Assembly: GCA_016933955.1 (NCBI GenBank)
Contig: JAFGTT010000018.1
Coordinates: 1-64,000, forward strand
Source of the DNA: Candidatus Zixiibacteriota bacterium
GTDB taxonomy: Bacteria > Zixibacteria > MSB-5A5 > GN15 > PGXB01
Direction: 5' to 3'
Length of the DNA: 64,000 nucleotides
The notes beneath the pieces were generated by a model. The model worked only from the letters and a program-made list of their open reading frames with translations, was not told the DNA's origin and made no database searches. Numbering within the stretch: the first letter of the stretch is position 1; each line of letters starts with the position of its first letter. The position numbers and the translations under genes were made by a program. Below, piece after piece: positions 37,641-45,745 of the stretch.

Positions 37641-40600
37641 ACTGTTTTACCTCCTGAGACCACCGCCGCTGCCTCCTTTTCGTTTTTTACCGCGCGGGTG
37701 AATTCCAGATCACAACGCAGGCATCGACAGGCTTCGCGCCGGGCTTCGCCCGTCGAAAGGGATTCCTCGACCTCGGCGAAATTGCGTTTCCGCCACTCAA
37801 CCGAAGCGCGCGGAGTTTCCGCCCGTTTCATTTGCTGTATTTCTTCAGGTTCTATTTTGACCGGTTCGACGTAGACACGGGGAAGATTGGGCCGATGGGC
37901 CTGTTTCAGTTCTTGACCTTTCAGGTACCGCTCGATCATGATAGCCGCCCGTTTTCCGGCCGCGATAGAATCGACCACGGTGTTCGGGCCGGTGACCACA
38001 TCGCCGGCGGCGAACACCCCGGGGCGGTTGGTCAGAAGCGTTTCCCGGTCAACCTTGACAGTGTCCCATTCGGTTGTTTCAATACCGCTGGAGTGCGCCG
38101 GGGCGATACAATCGGTTCCGGAATCCTCGCCGATAGCCACCACCAGAGTGTCCAGATCAACGCTGAATTCCGAGCCTTCGACCGGAAGCGGCCGCCGCCG
38201 GCCGCTGCTGTCAAGATCGCCCAGCCGATTGCGGAGGCAGACCAGCGAGGCCACGTGACCGTTTTTCTTGACAATCCGAACCGGCGTGACCAGAGTCTCG
38301 ATTTTGATTCCTTCCTGTTCGGCCGCTTCGATTTCCTCTTCGAAGGACGGCATTTCATTCCGGGTCCGGCGATAGAAAATCGTCACGCCGGAAACCTCTT
38401 TCTGGCGAAGAGCCATGCGGGCGGCATCGAAAGCGGAGTTCCCGCCGCCGATAATCCCGACCCGGCCTTTGGCTTTCTGTTGATTTTTCAAATTGAATGA
38501 TTTCAGGAATTCTATCGAGGGATAAACTCCTTCGGCATCCTCGTTCTCGATTTTTAGAGGCTTACTCTTGTGAGCTCCCATAGCCAGAAGGACTGCCTTG
38601 AAACCATCTTTGAATAAGCCATCCACGGTGAGTTTGGCACCAAGCGGCCGGTTGCAGATAACCTCGATATTGTCGTCCAGAAGAGAATCGATCTCTTTCT
38701 GGATAGTCTCGCGGGGAAGCCTGTAAGCCGGGATGGCGCAGGTTAACATGCCGCCGGGACAATCCTCGGCTTCGAACACGGTCACCCTGCAACCGCGAAG
38801 CGACAGATAGTGGGCCGTTGTCAGCCCCGCCGGTCCGGAACCGATGATAGCTACCCGTGGCGGTTCACCGTCGGTCCATACCTCGCGGATCGGGATATAG
38901 GTCGAAGGCTCGATCCGGTCGGTGATAAAACGTTTTAGCGAGCGAATGGCAATCGGATCGCCTCCCGAAGTCCCCGCTTTGCATCGCGACTCGCACGGAT
39001 GATGACAGACGCGGGCGCAAACTGACGGGAAGGGGTTGGCTTCGCGGATAACCGTGTAGGCCTTTTCATATTCACCTCCGGCGATATAAGCCACATAGCG
39101 CCAGGCCTCTGTTCCCAAGGGACAGGCCGACTGGCACGGAGCGCCGACCAGGTCATGACAGACGAAGGCCGAACACTTTTTCTCCCTGATATGCTCCTCA
39201 TATTCATGGCGGAAATATTTAAGGGTGCTGAGGACCGGGTTGGCCGCCGATTGACCCAGGCCGCACATGGAAGTATCCCGGACGACCACCGCCAGTTCCT
39301 CGAGCAGATCAAGATGTTCCATAGTGGCCACCCCGCGCGTGATATCATCGAGAATCTCGTACATCCGTTGCGTGCCCTTGCGGCAGGTGTAACATTTGCC
39401 GCAGGATTCATCTTTCAGGAAGCCCATGAAATATTTGGCGACATCAACCATGCAGGTATTATCATCCATGACAATCATGCCGCCGGAGCCCATAATCGAA
39501 CCGGCCCTGGCCAGATTATCATAGTCGATCGGCAGATCGAACATGCGGGCGGGGATACAGCCGCCGGAGGGGCCGCCGGTCTGAACGGCCTTTATTTTGC
39601 CGCCCCCGGAGGCGCCGCCGCCGATATCATAAACCACTTCGCCGATGGTAATTCCCAGAGGGACCTCGACCAGACCGGTATTCCTGATTTTTCCGACCAG
39701 CGAGAAAATCTTGGTCCCGGTATTGCCCGGAACACCCACTTTGGCGTACTCGGCCGCGCCCTTGTTAATGACATCGGGGATATTGGCCAGCGTTTCAACA
39801 TTGTTGATACAGGTTGGATGTCCCCAGAGACCTTTGGCGATCGGGTAGGGTGGCCGCTGGCGGGGTTCACCCATATGCCCTTCAATAGATCGAATCAGGG
39901 CCGTTTCCTCGCCGCAGACAAAAGCCCCGGCGCCACGGAAAATCTTGATATCGAACTTGATTCCGCATCCGAGGACATTGTCTCCAAGCAGGCCCATTTC
40001 CCGGGCCTGTCGTAGCCCGATCAGGCAATGCTTGATGGCCAGCGGGTATTCGCTGCGGACATAAATGTAACCCTTGGTGGCCCCAATGGCCAGGGCCGCG
40101 ATAATCATACCCTCAATTATGGCATGAGGATTTCCCTCGAGAACAGCCCGATCCATATAGGCCCCGGGATCGCCCTCATCGGCATTACAGATAATGTATT
40201 TTTCTTCGCCTTTGCGGCCGGAAGCCCGGGCAAACTGCCATTTCCTCCCGGTCGGGAAACCGGCTCCGCCGCGGCCTCTCAAACCCGAAGCGATCACCTC
40301 ATTGACGACCCATTCGGGATCATTCTTTAGGATTACTTTTTCAAGGGCTTTATAGCCGCCGTTTTCGATATAATCGAAAATCCGGATAGGATCGATTTTT
40401 TCATTTTTGCCAAGAATATTCCGGGTTTGCCGTCGGAAAAAAGGAATATCCTGTTTCTTTTCAATCGCTGTTCCGTTGACATCCCTATAAATCACTGCCT
40501 GAGCGACATAACCGCCCAGCGCGGCATCGATAACTTTGGGGATATCTTCCATTTTCAGTTTGGGATAGAAATGGCCGTAGGGTTCGACCACGATATAGGG

Positions 40601-40831
40601 ATTCATTTCACAGAAGCCGTGACATCCGGTTATTTTCAGATTAATCCGTTCTCTGAGGCTTCTTTCCAGGATATATCTTTTTACAATTCGGATAATATCA
40701 TTGACTCCGCTGGCCTGGGCCCCGGTATCGGCACTGATAACCAAGGTCGGTTTAACCTCTTGGATTTCATTATCGCTGATAATGCGGCGGCGGAAATCAA
40801 TCAATTCCTGAACCGTTTTTAGTTTTCTCAT
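37637..40831 (-). CDS. NuoF/HydB-like and GltD/NfnB-like fusion flavoprotein
   Basis: A 1064-residue fusion. Residues 1-125 form a thioredoxin-like domain with CHGFC (Cys70, Cys74), but the first Cys pair of the [2Fe-2S] site is Ser33/Ala38. Residues about 150-560 are NuoF/HydB: GRGGAGFPTG, NADEGDPGAYMDR, CGEETALIRS and the [4Fe-4S] ESCGKCYTC...C, binding FMN and NADH. From about 575 it continues as GltD: CQSACPLG, CARVCHHPCESRC, FAD loop GSGPAGLTTAHYL, and NADPH loop GGGNSAFDAAR. NADH and NADPH sites on one chain suggest bifurcation or transhydrogenation with ferredoxin. GGAG precedes the ATG. Which electron routes operate is inference. Confidence 0.92.
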   Translation of the reverse strand: MRKLKTVQELIDFRRRIISDNEIQEVKPTLVISADTGAQASGVNDIIRIVKRYILERSLRERINLKITGCHGFCEMNPYIVVEPYGHFYPKLKMEDIPKVIDAALGGYVAQAVIYRDVNGTAIEKKQDIPFFRRQTRNILGKNEKIDPIRIFDYIENGGYKALEKVILKNDPEWVVNEVIASGLRGRGGAGFPTGRKWQFARASGRKGEEKYIICNADEGDPGAYMDRAVLEGNPHAIIEGMIIAALAIGATKGYIYVRSEYPLAIKHCLIGLRQAREMGLLGDNVLGCGIKFDIKIFRGAGAFVCGEETALIRSIEGHMGEPRQRPPYPIAKGLWGHPTCINNVETLANIPDVINKGAAEYAKVGVPGNTGTKIFSLVGKIRNTGLVEVPLGITIGEVVYDIGGGASGGGKIKAVQTGGPSGGCIPARMFDLPIDYDNLARAGSIMGSGGMIVMDDNTCMVDVAKYFMGFLKDESCGKCYTCRKGTQRMYEILDDITRGVATMEHLDLLEELAVVVRDTSMCGLGQSAANPVLSTLKYFRHEYEEHIREKKCSAFVCHDLVGAPCQSACPLGTEAWRYVAYIAGGEYEKAYTVIREANPFPSVCARVCHHPCESRCKAGTSGGDPIAIRSLKRFITDRIEPSTYIPIREVWTDGEPPRVAIIGSGPAGLTTAHYLSLRGCRVTVFEAEDCPGGMLTCAIPAYRLPRETIQKEIDSLLDDNIEVICNRPLGAKLTVDGLFKDGFKAVLLAMGAHKSKPLKIENEDAEGVYPSIEFLKSFNLKNQQKAKGRVGIIGGGNSAFDAARMALRQKEVSGVTIFYRRTRNEMPSFEEEIEAAEQEGIKIETLVTPVRIVKKNGHVASLVCLRNRLGDLDSSGRRRPLPVEGSEFSVDLDTLVVAIGEDSGTDCIAPAHSSGIETTEWDTVKVDRETLLTNRPGVFAAGDVVTGPNTVVDSIAAGKRAAIMIERYLKGQELKQAHRPNLPRVYVEPVKIEPEEIQQMKRAETPRASVEWRKRNFAEVEESLSTGEARREACRCLRCDLEFTRAVKNEKEAAAVVSGGKTV

Positions 40832-40859
40832 TTGTCATTACTCCTCATATCTCACCGCA

Positions 40860-41711
40860 TTATTCGATTCCGGCGCCGCGCAGGTCAAGCATATGACCAT
40901 GGCACCCGCGCCGCGAACAAATTTGCACCACCCCGCCGCCGCGGACAATCATTGGGACCATCGGCGCTCCGCATTCGCCGCACCGGGCGCCGCCGGTCAA
41001 TTCCGCATGGCAATGGGGGCAGAACATTTGAACGATGGTGTCGGGGGGAATCTCGAATTCGGCTTCGACATTATAACTGCCGTAGACGCTCGACAGGGCC
41101 AGTCGGCCATGATTATTGCCGAATGAAATGGTTACCCGGATTGGAGGGTGACCGTCAATCCGATGCCTGGGATCAAGCAGGCTATGGTTACAATGGGCAC
41201 AGCTGACATCGAGCGGGAAGACCCGTTCATCGGTCTCGACCTCGATTCGGTCCAATCCCCGACGGGCTTTATCCAGAATGCCTTTGACCATTGAGGTTTT
41301 GACATTGGAGAAATAATGTCCATCGACTACGACCACCGGCCCGATGGCACAGGCACCCAGGCAGTTGACGGTTTCGAAGGTGAATTCACGATCGTCGGTA
41401 GTCTGACCGGCTCTGATACCCAGTTGATTTTCGATTTCACGGGCGATAGAGGGACCGCCCCGAACATGGCAGGCCGTTCCCAGGCAGGCCGAGATCAAAT
41501 GTTTACCGCGCGGCTTCAGGCTGAAAGCCTTATAAAAAGTAGCCACTCCGTAAATATCGACCAGGGACCGCCTGGTTTTCAGCGACACCTCTCTCAGCGC
41601 TTCCTCGGGAAGATAGCCGTATTTCGACTGTATATCACCCAGAATGGCGATAATACCCTCCCTTTCGTTTTCATGTTTTTTCAGGATACCCGAAATTTCG
41701 ACATGATCCAT
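40860..41711 (-). CDS. NuoE-like [2Fe-2S] subunit with C-terminal zinc-ribbon-like extension
   Basis: A 283-residue subunit. Residues 1-150 are the NuoE/HydC family: helical N-terminus, then the [2Fe-2S] ligands Cys76-x4-Cys81 and Cys117-x3-Cys121. After about 160 a non-standard region of 120 residues carries CAHC, CPHC, CGEC and a CSRRGC set resembling zinc ribbons; ordinary NuoE proteins stop near residue 160. The start MDHVEI at 41711 follows GGAAGG; another ATG ten codons earlier is possible. It is the first large gene of the operon, 28 nt before the NuoF-GltD gene. Confidence 0.87.
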   Translation of the reverse strand: MDHVEISGILKKHENEREGIIAILGDIQSKYGYLPEEALREVSLKTRRSLVDIYGVATFYKAFSLKPRGKHLISACLGTACHVRGGPSIAREIENQLGIRAGQTTDDREFTFETVNCLGACAIGPVVVVDGHYFSNVKTSMVKGILDKARRGLDRIEVETDERVFPLDVSCAHCNHSLLDPRHRIDGHPPIRVTISFGNNHGRLALSSVYGSYNVEAEFEIPPDTIVQMFCPHCHAELTGGARCGECGAPMVPMIVRGGGVVQICSRRGCHGHMLDLRGAGIE

Positions 41712-41767
41712 ATGGCTTAACCTTCCGTACAGTTGAATCATCTATACATTGACAAAATGGTTTGAAA

Positions 41768-41968
41768 TCAGCGGTAATACTCACAATGCCAGACTCCATC
41801 ATCGGGCCTGGGCCGGGTGCAGGTATCTCGAATGGCACAACTGACACAGAGCCCCTTGAATGGTTTTTGTGGTGAATGATTGTTGTTTGAGGATTTGGCT
41901 GTGTTTTGGGAATGACCGCGATGGCCATCATTCTTTTGATCTGGCGATGAAGATTTATCGTCAATCAT
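41768..41968 (-). CDS. Small cysteine-motif protein
   Basis: A 66-residue protein with a low-complexity polar N-terminus and a conserved-looking end: KGLCVSCAIRDTC...DDGVWHCEYY, with cysteines at 41, 44, 50 and 62. Four such ligands can hold zinc or an iron-sulfur cluster. I recall similar short proteins (CVNCENRDTC...GGVWHCEEY) next to Nuo/Hyd-like genes, but cannot check it here. It lies 56 nt before the NuoE-like gene on the same strand and is probably the first gene of that operon. The start is uncertain: ATG 41968 or GTG 41983; no clear ribosome-binding site. Confidence 0.7.
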   Translation of the reverse strand: MIDDKSSSPDQKNDGHRGHSQNTAKSSNNNHSPQKPFKGLCVSCAIRDTCTRPRPDDGVWHCEYYR

Positions 41969-42195
41969 GACATGGCACGGCACAAAACTCTAAATTGCGT
42001 GACCGGTGAAATCAGGGAGAATTTCTTACTTGAATTTGTTTGTACCGGAAGACTCTGGAATAAAATTAGCTTGACAGATTCTTTCCGGCGGCGCTTCTTA
42101 ATTACAAAGCGCTTTTAAACGAGAGACTCGACCTGTTCTCCCTCCATCAAGAATAGCAAGGAGTTTAAATGGGGAAGAAAAGGCTGGTCCCTCCT

Positions 42196-42211
42196 TTAAA
42201 AGCGCTTTTAA
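42196..42211. promoter_or_regulatory. 16-bp palindrome of LacI/CcpA operator type
   Basis: TTAAAAGCGCTTTTAA is a perfect palindrome with the central AAGCGCTT typical of LacI-family operators. A second partial copy, AAAGCGCTTTTAA, starts at 42106, 93 nt away. Two sites at this distance could loop DNA. No LacI-type gene is in the window. Confidence 0.45.
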
Positions 42212-42442
42212 TTAAGATAAATCTCCCTGATTACCTGTTTAATATTTGACCAATTATATAACAATAAGCGTGCCAAACATTTGATATATACCAGGGATGT
42301 TTTTTGCTGTTTCCCGCCCGTTGTACAGCGCGTTTATTTTATTGATAGACAATAGATTATAATGATTGAATGAAAAATACTGCGTATTTCTCGAAATGCT
42401 ACCGGTAAAACCGGCCTCATATATCTGAGGATAATCGTCCCG

Positions 42443-42461
42443 CCGGGGAAATATTCCCCGG
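42443..42461 (-). terminator. Stem-loop after the response-regulator gene
   Basis: CCGGGGAA pairs with TTCCCCGG around a 3-nt loop, 9 nt past the stop on the minus strand. No T-run follows. A second weaker hairpin, CCTCA...TGAGG, is at 42415-42430. Confidence 0.45.
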
Positions 42462-42469
42462 TCAAATAC

Positions 42470-43816
42470 TCAGGAGGGTTTGTCTTTGAATCCCTCCAAT
42501 TTTTTGCGGAGTGTCTTGCGATCGATCCCCAATATTTCGGCGGCCCTGGTTTTATTGCCATCAACTCCGGCCAGGACATTATGGATGTATTCGGCTTCAA
42601 TCTCTGCCAGAGATCGATCAAGCCCCGCCTCGCGGATAATGGAGAATCGCATCAAGGCCGGCAGGTCGGGGACATTGATAACATCATCATCGGTCATAAC
42701 CACCAGCCGCTGGATAACGTTCTCCAGTTCGCGAACATTGCCGGGCCAGTAGTAGTTTTTCAGAATATCCAGTGTTTCATCGGAAAATCTGGGGGTTGGT
42801 TTGCCGAATTCCTCGGCGAATTTGCGGGTGAAGTGATTGATCAGGAGAAAAATATCATCACCCCGCTCACGTAATGGGGGCACCGCGATAGTGATAACAC
42901 TGAGACGAAAAAACAGATCTTCACGGAAGGAACCTTTGTTGACAAGGTTGCGAAGGTCTTTATTGGTGGCGGCCAGAATCCGGACATCGACTTTTCTGGT
43001 TCGGCTGGCCCCAACCATGCAGACCTCCTTATCCTGTAATACCCGAAGCAGTTTAACCTGCATCGGCAGGCCGGTCTCGCTGATTTCGTCAAAAAAGATG
43101 GTGCCGCCTTCGGCGGTCTGAAAATACCCGGCGCGCGATTCAGTGGCCCCGGTAAAGGCCCCTTTGACATAACCGAATAGCTCGCTTTCCAGAAGACCCT
43201 CAGGAATACCACCGCAATTAACCGGCACCATGGGAGCCGAAGCCCGGGGACTGCTGTAATGAATAGCCCTGGCCACCAGTTCCTTTCCGGTTCCGCTTTC
43301 CCCGGTAATTAAAACCGTGGCCGAGGTCATAGCCGCTTTGGCAATCGACCGGAAAACATCCTGAAGAATCGGCGATTCCCCAATAATACCATAGCGGGAG
43401 CCGGATTTGGCGGTGGTCCTTGACCGGGCAATGCGCTGGGCTTTGAGTTTATCGAGAACCCGCCGCACCGCCGTGAATAATTCCTCGTCCGTAAACGGTT
43501 TGGGCAGGTATTCCTCGGCTCCGCTTTTAACCGCCTTGACTGCTCCGGTGACCGTGGCATGGCCGGTAATCATCATCACCTCGGTATCGCGAATATTTTC
43601 ACGGACATGCCGTATAAGATCAAGGCCGCTGACTTTCGGCATTTTCAGGTCGGTGATAACCAGATCGACCGGGGTGCCTTTTAAAAACTGGATGGCCTCC
43701 ATGACCCCTGTGGCGGTAAATACCTGGTAACCCTGCGATGACAGGTTTCGCTGAAGAATTTCGAGAGTATCCACAGCATCGTCGACCACCAGAATTGATG
43801 GTTTATCTTTAGTCAT
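42470..43816 (-). CDS. Sigma-54-dependent response regulator, NtrC/AtoC type
   Basis: Activates sigma-54 promoters after phosphorylation. The 448 residues comprise a receiver domain with phosphorylated Asp56 (ITDLKMP), an AAA+ domain with Walker A GESGTGKE, the sigma-54 contact loop GAFTGA and Walker B GGTIFFDEI, and a Fis-type HTH (TRAAEILGIDRKTLRKKL) at the C-terminus. The start at 43816 overlaps the kinase stop by 8 nt and has GGAG upstream, so the pair is co-translated. No perfect -24/-12 site is visible in the window for its target. Confidence 0.95.
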   Translation of the reverse strand: MTKDKPSILVVDDAVDTLEILQRNLSSQGYQVFTATGVMEAIQFLKGTPVDLVITDLKMPKVSGLDLIRHVRENIRDTEVMMITGHATVTGAVKAVKSGAEEYLPKPFTDEELFTAVRRVLDKLKAQRIARSRTTAKSGSRYGIIGESPILQDVFRSIAKAAMTSATVLITGESGTGKELVARAIHYSSPRASAPMVPVNCGGIPEGLLESELFGYVKGAFTGATESRAGYFQTAEGGTIFFDEISETGLPMQVKLLRVLQDKEVCMVGASRTRKVDVRILAATNKDLRNLVNKGSFREDLFFRLSVITIAVPPLRERGDDIFLLINHFTRKFAEEFGKPTPRFSDETLDILKNYYWPGNVRELENVIQRLVVMTDDDVINVPDLPALMRFSIIREAGLDRSLAEIEAEYIHNVLAGVDGNKTRAAEILGIDRKTLRKKLEGFKDKPS

Positions 43817-45578
43817 GCTCGATTTCTCCATTACCGGTAAAATGGTTGCCGTTAACCAGCGGCAGACAGACCTCGAAACGGGCTCCCTTTCCCGGCTCGC
43901 TATCGACCCCGATAGAGCCTCCGTGGCCCACCACTATTCCCTGAACCACCGCCAGCCCCAATCCGGTTCCCTCGTTGATATCCTTGGTGGTGTAAAAGGG
44001 CAGGAAAATTTTATCAATAACCTTTTTGTCGATACCGTGACCGGTATCGGCAACTATCAATAGTGCCTGGTCATCTTTAAGATCGGTTTCGATGGTCAGA
44101 TTACCGCCCCGGGGCATGGCTTGGATGGCATTGACGACCAGGTTAACCAAAACCTGGGATATCTGCCCGGCATCGGCCCGAATATCCGGCAAATCCGAGT
44201 AATATATCTGAGTCAGGATAATTCCGGCTTTAGCGCAACGGGATTCCAGAAGAAACAGGCTGTCTTTGATAATCCGATTGAGGTTGGTCGATTCTTTTTG
44301 AGCCGGAGCCTGTCGGGCAAATAGCATCAATTTTTTGACAATCTCGCGGGCATGGAGTGAGGCCGCCTCGATTTTTTCCAAATCCTGACCCACCTGGGCA
44401 GGTGTTTCCGGGTCCTTTCTGGCCAGCTGGGCGAATCCCAGGATACTGCCCAGCGGCTCGTTCAGCTCATGGGCCACTCCGGCCGCCAGTTGGCCAATGG
44501 TTGCCAGCCGGTCGGCATGCCGCAACTGCTCCTGGAGATTGATCTTATCTTCCTCGGCCTGGCGCCGTTCGATAATCATGGCGATTTCGGCGGCGACAGC
44601 ATCGATCAAGTCCCGTTCTTCGCGAAGAAACGCTCCTTCATCAAGTTCGGGCATGATTTTGACATAACCCACTTCGACCCGGCCGCGGCGAACTTCAAGG
44701 GAAATGATATCGGCACCGATTTTCTGAACACAACGGTCGAAACTGATGGTGGCATAACGGCGTCCATCCAGTTCGATCTGGGCCGCCGCTATTTCCGGAT
44801 GAAGCCAGCCCGGCGGCAGGAGTTGAACGCCTTCCCTTAGAATATCGTCAATCGATCGGTCCGGATTGGCCGCGGCCCGGGCAATCCGGTACAGGCAGGT
44901 CAGTTCCTTGACCCGTTCGCGCAGGGCGACCCGGGTACTCCGGTAGCTTATAGTCATCCCGAGGATGTGACTGATTTCCTCATAGGCTTCGACCAGTTCG
45001 TAAGTAAAATAATCGATTGGCCGCGCTTTTAAGATCAACAATCCCTTTTTGCCATCATCAGTTTCAAAGGGCATCAACGCTGTCGATTGAAAACCGGGAA
45101 AGAGTTCGCTTTTTATTTCAATCGAATCTTGTCCCCTGACGGGAATTCTGATACTTTCTCCCGCGAAATTAATACACAGACTTCCCTTATTGGCAACCAG
45201 CGGGGGAGATGGCACCAAGGAAATATCCGCCGCTTTCTGACAGATTATTTCAGTCGTATGGTCGCCGGTCAAACAGGGCAGACAAACTCTGTCGGCCGTT
45301 TTCAGGCAGGGGCGCGTCTCCAGATGAAAGGTCTCATCGATATTCCGGCCGCATATACAATGCAACATATCATTGTTCTGCCCCAGCCTAATTTCCAGCT
45401 CATCGCACTCCGAAAAATTAACCAGCAGAGAAGCTATTTTTCTCATAAAATCGGAACGGCGTAGTCTGCGATCGGCCAGCTGGAGAATCTGGTGTGAGAG
45501 GAAAATAAAATCCTTGGCCGATCTGGCTGATGGTCTGTTCCGGACTATTTCCGGCGGCCGGCTTTTTCGAGAAAACAT
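43809..45578 (-). CDS. Soluble GAF-domain sensor histidine kinase
   Basis: The 589-residue kinase has no transmembrane segment, so it senses a cytosolic signal. The N-terminal half contains one or two GAF-like regions; residues 74-113 hold six cysteines (74, 76, 91, 99, 102, 113) in a CxC...C...CxxC pattern that could bind metal or a redox cluster. The dimerisation/phosphoacceptor box GVAHELNEPLGS has His370. The ATPase domain has NLVVNAIQA, DTGHGI and GTGLGL. It is the partner of the overlapping response regulator. The DASS transporter and CBS gene upstream on the same strand may be linked targets. Confidence 0.9.
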   Translation of the reverse strand: MFSRKSRPPEIVRNRPSARSAKDFIFLSHQILQLADRRLRRSDFMRKIASLLVNFSECDELEIRLGQNNDMLHCICGRNIDETFHLETRPCLKTADRVCLPCLTGDHTTEIICQKAADISLVPSPPLVANKGSLCINFAGESIRIPVRGQDSIEIKSELFPGFQSTALMPFETDDGKKGLLILKARPIDYFTYELVEAYEEISHILGMTISYRSTRVALRERVKELTCLYRIARAAANPDRSIDDILREGVQLLPPGWLHPEIAAAQIELDGRRYATISFDRCVQKIGADIISLEVRRGRVEVGYVKIMPELDEGAFLREERDLIDAVAAEIAMIIERRQAEEDKINLQEQLRHADRLATIGQLAAGVAHELNEPLGSILGFAQLARKDPETPAQVGQDLEKIEAASLHAREIVKKLMLFARQAPAQKESTNLNRIIKDSLFLLESRCAKAGIILTQIYYSDLPDIRADAGQISQVLVNLVVNAIQAMPRGGNLTIETDLKDDQALLIVADTGHGIDKKVIDKIFLPFYTTKDINEGTGLGLAVVQGIVVGHGGSIGVDSEPGKGARFEVCLPLVNGNHFTGNGEIEHD

Positions 45579-45745
45579 GTTCTTTTCCGCTTTTAAACTG
45601 CTTCAAACGGCCGCAAGTGGCTGTTTTTATGGTATAGAATGCGCATAACTGCGGAAATGTCAAGAAGATTAATAGGTCCGCTGAGTTCCGGGGGATTGAG
45701 TCGATATATACCAAGGCGGACCTGTCCGATCCGCTTCAGGATGCT

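Larger units (their letters stand above)
41969..42469. other. 500-nt intergenic region with inverted and palindromic sequences
   Basis: No clear protein gene. A near-perfect inverted repeat joins ATCAGGGAGA(A)TTT at 42011-42024 with AAATCTCCCTGAT at 42219-42231, enclosing about 220 nt. Inside lie two copies of AAAGCGCTTTTAA (42106-42118 and 42199-42211). A plus-strand 26-codon reading frame (42169-42249) has a good AAGGAG site but no downstream plus-strand gene. Three small hairpins (42402-42461) precede the stop of the response-regulator gene. The promoter of the operon at 35-42 kb must lie here, but no hexamer pair convinces me. Confidence 0.5.

Noticed and set aside
41671-41964. A 97-codon minus-strand frame overlapping the NuoE-like start
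   Set aside because: It overlaps the small cysteine gene and NuoE start in another frame, and its composition is random-like.
41973-41990. TGGCAC as a sigma-54 -24 element near the small cysteine gene
   Set aside because: No TTGCA -12 element follows at the needed spacing, and the orientation does not fit the minus-strand operon.
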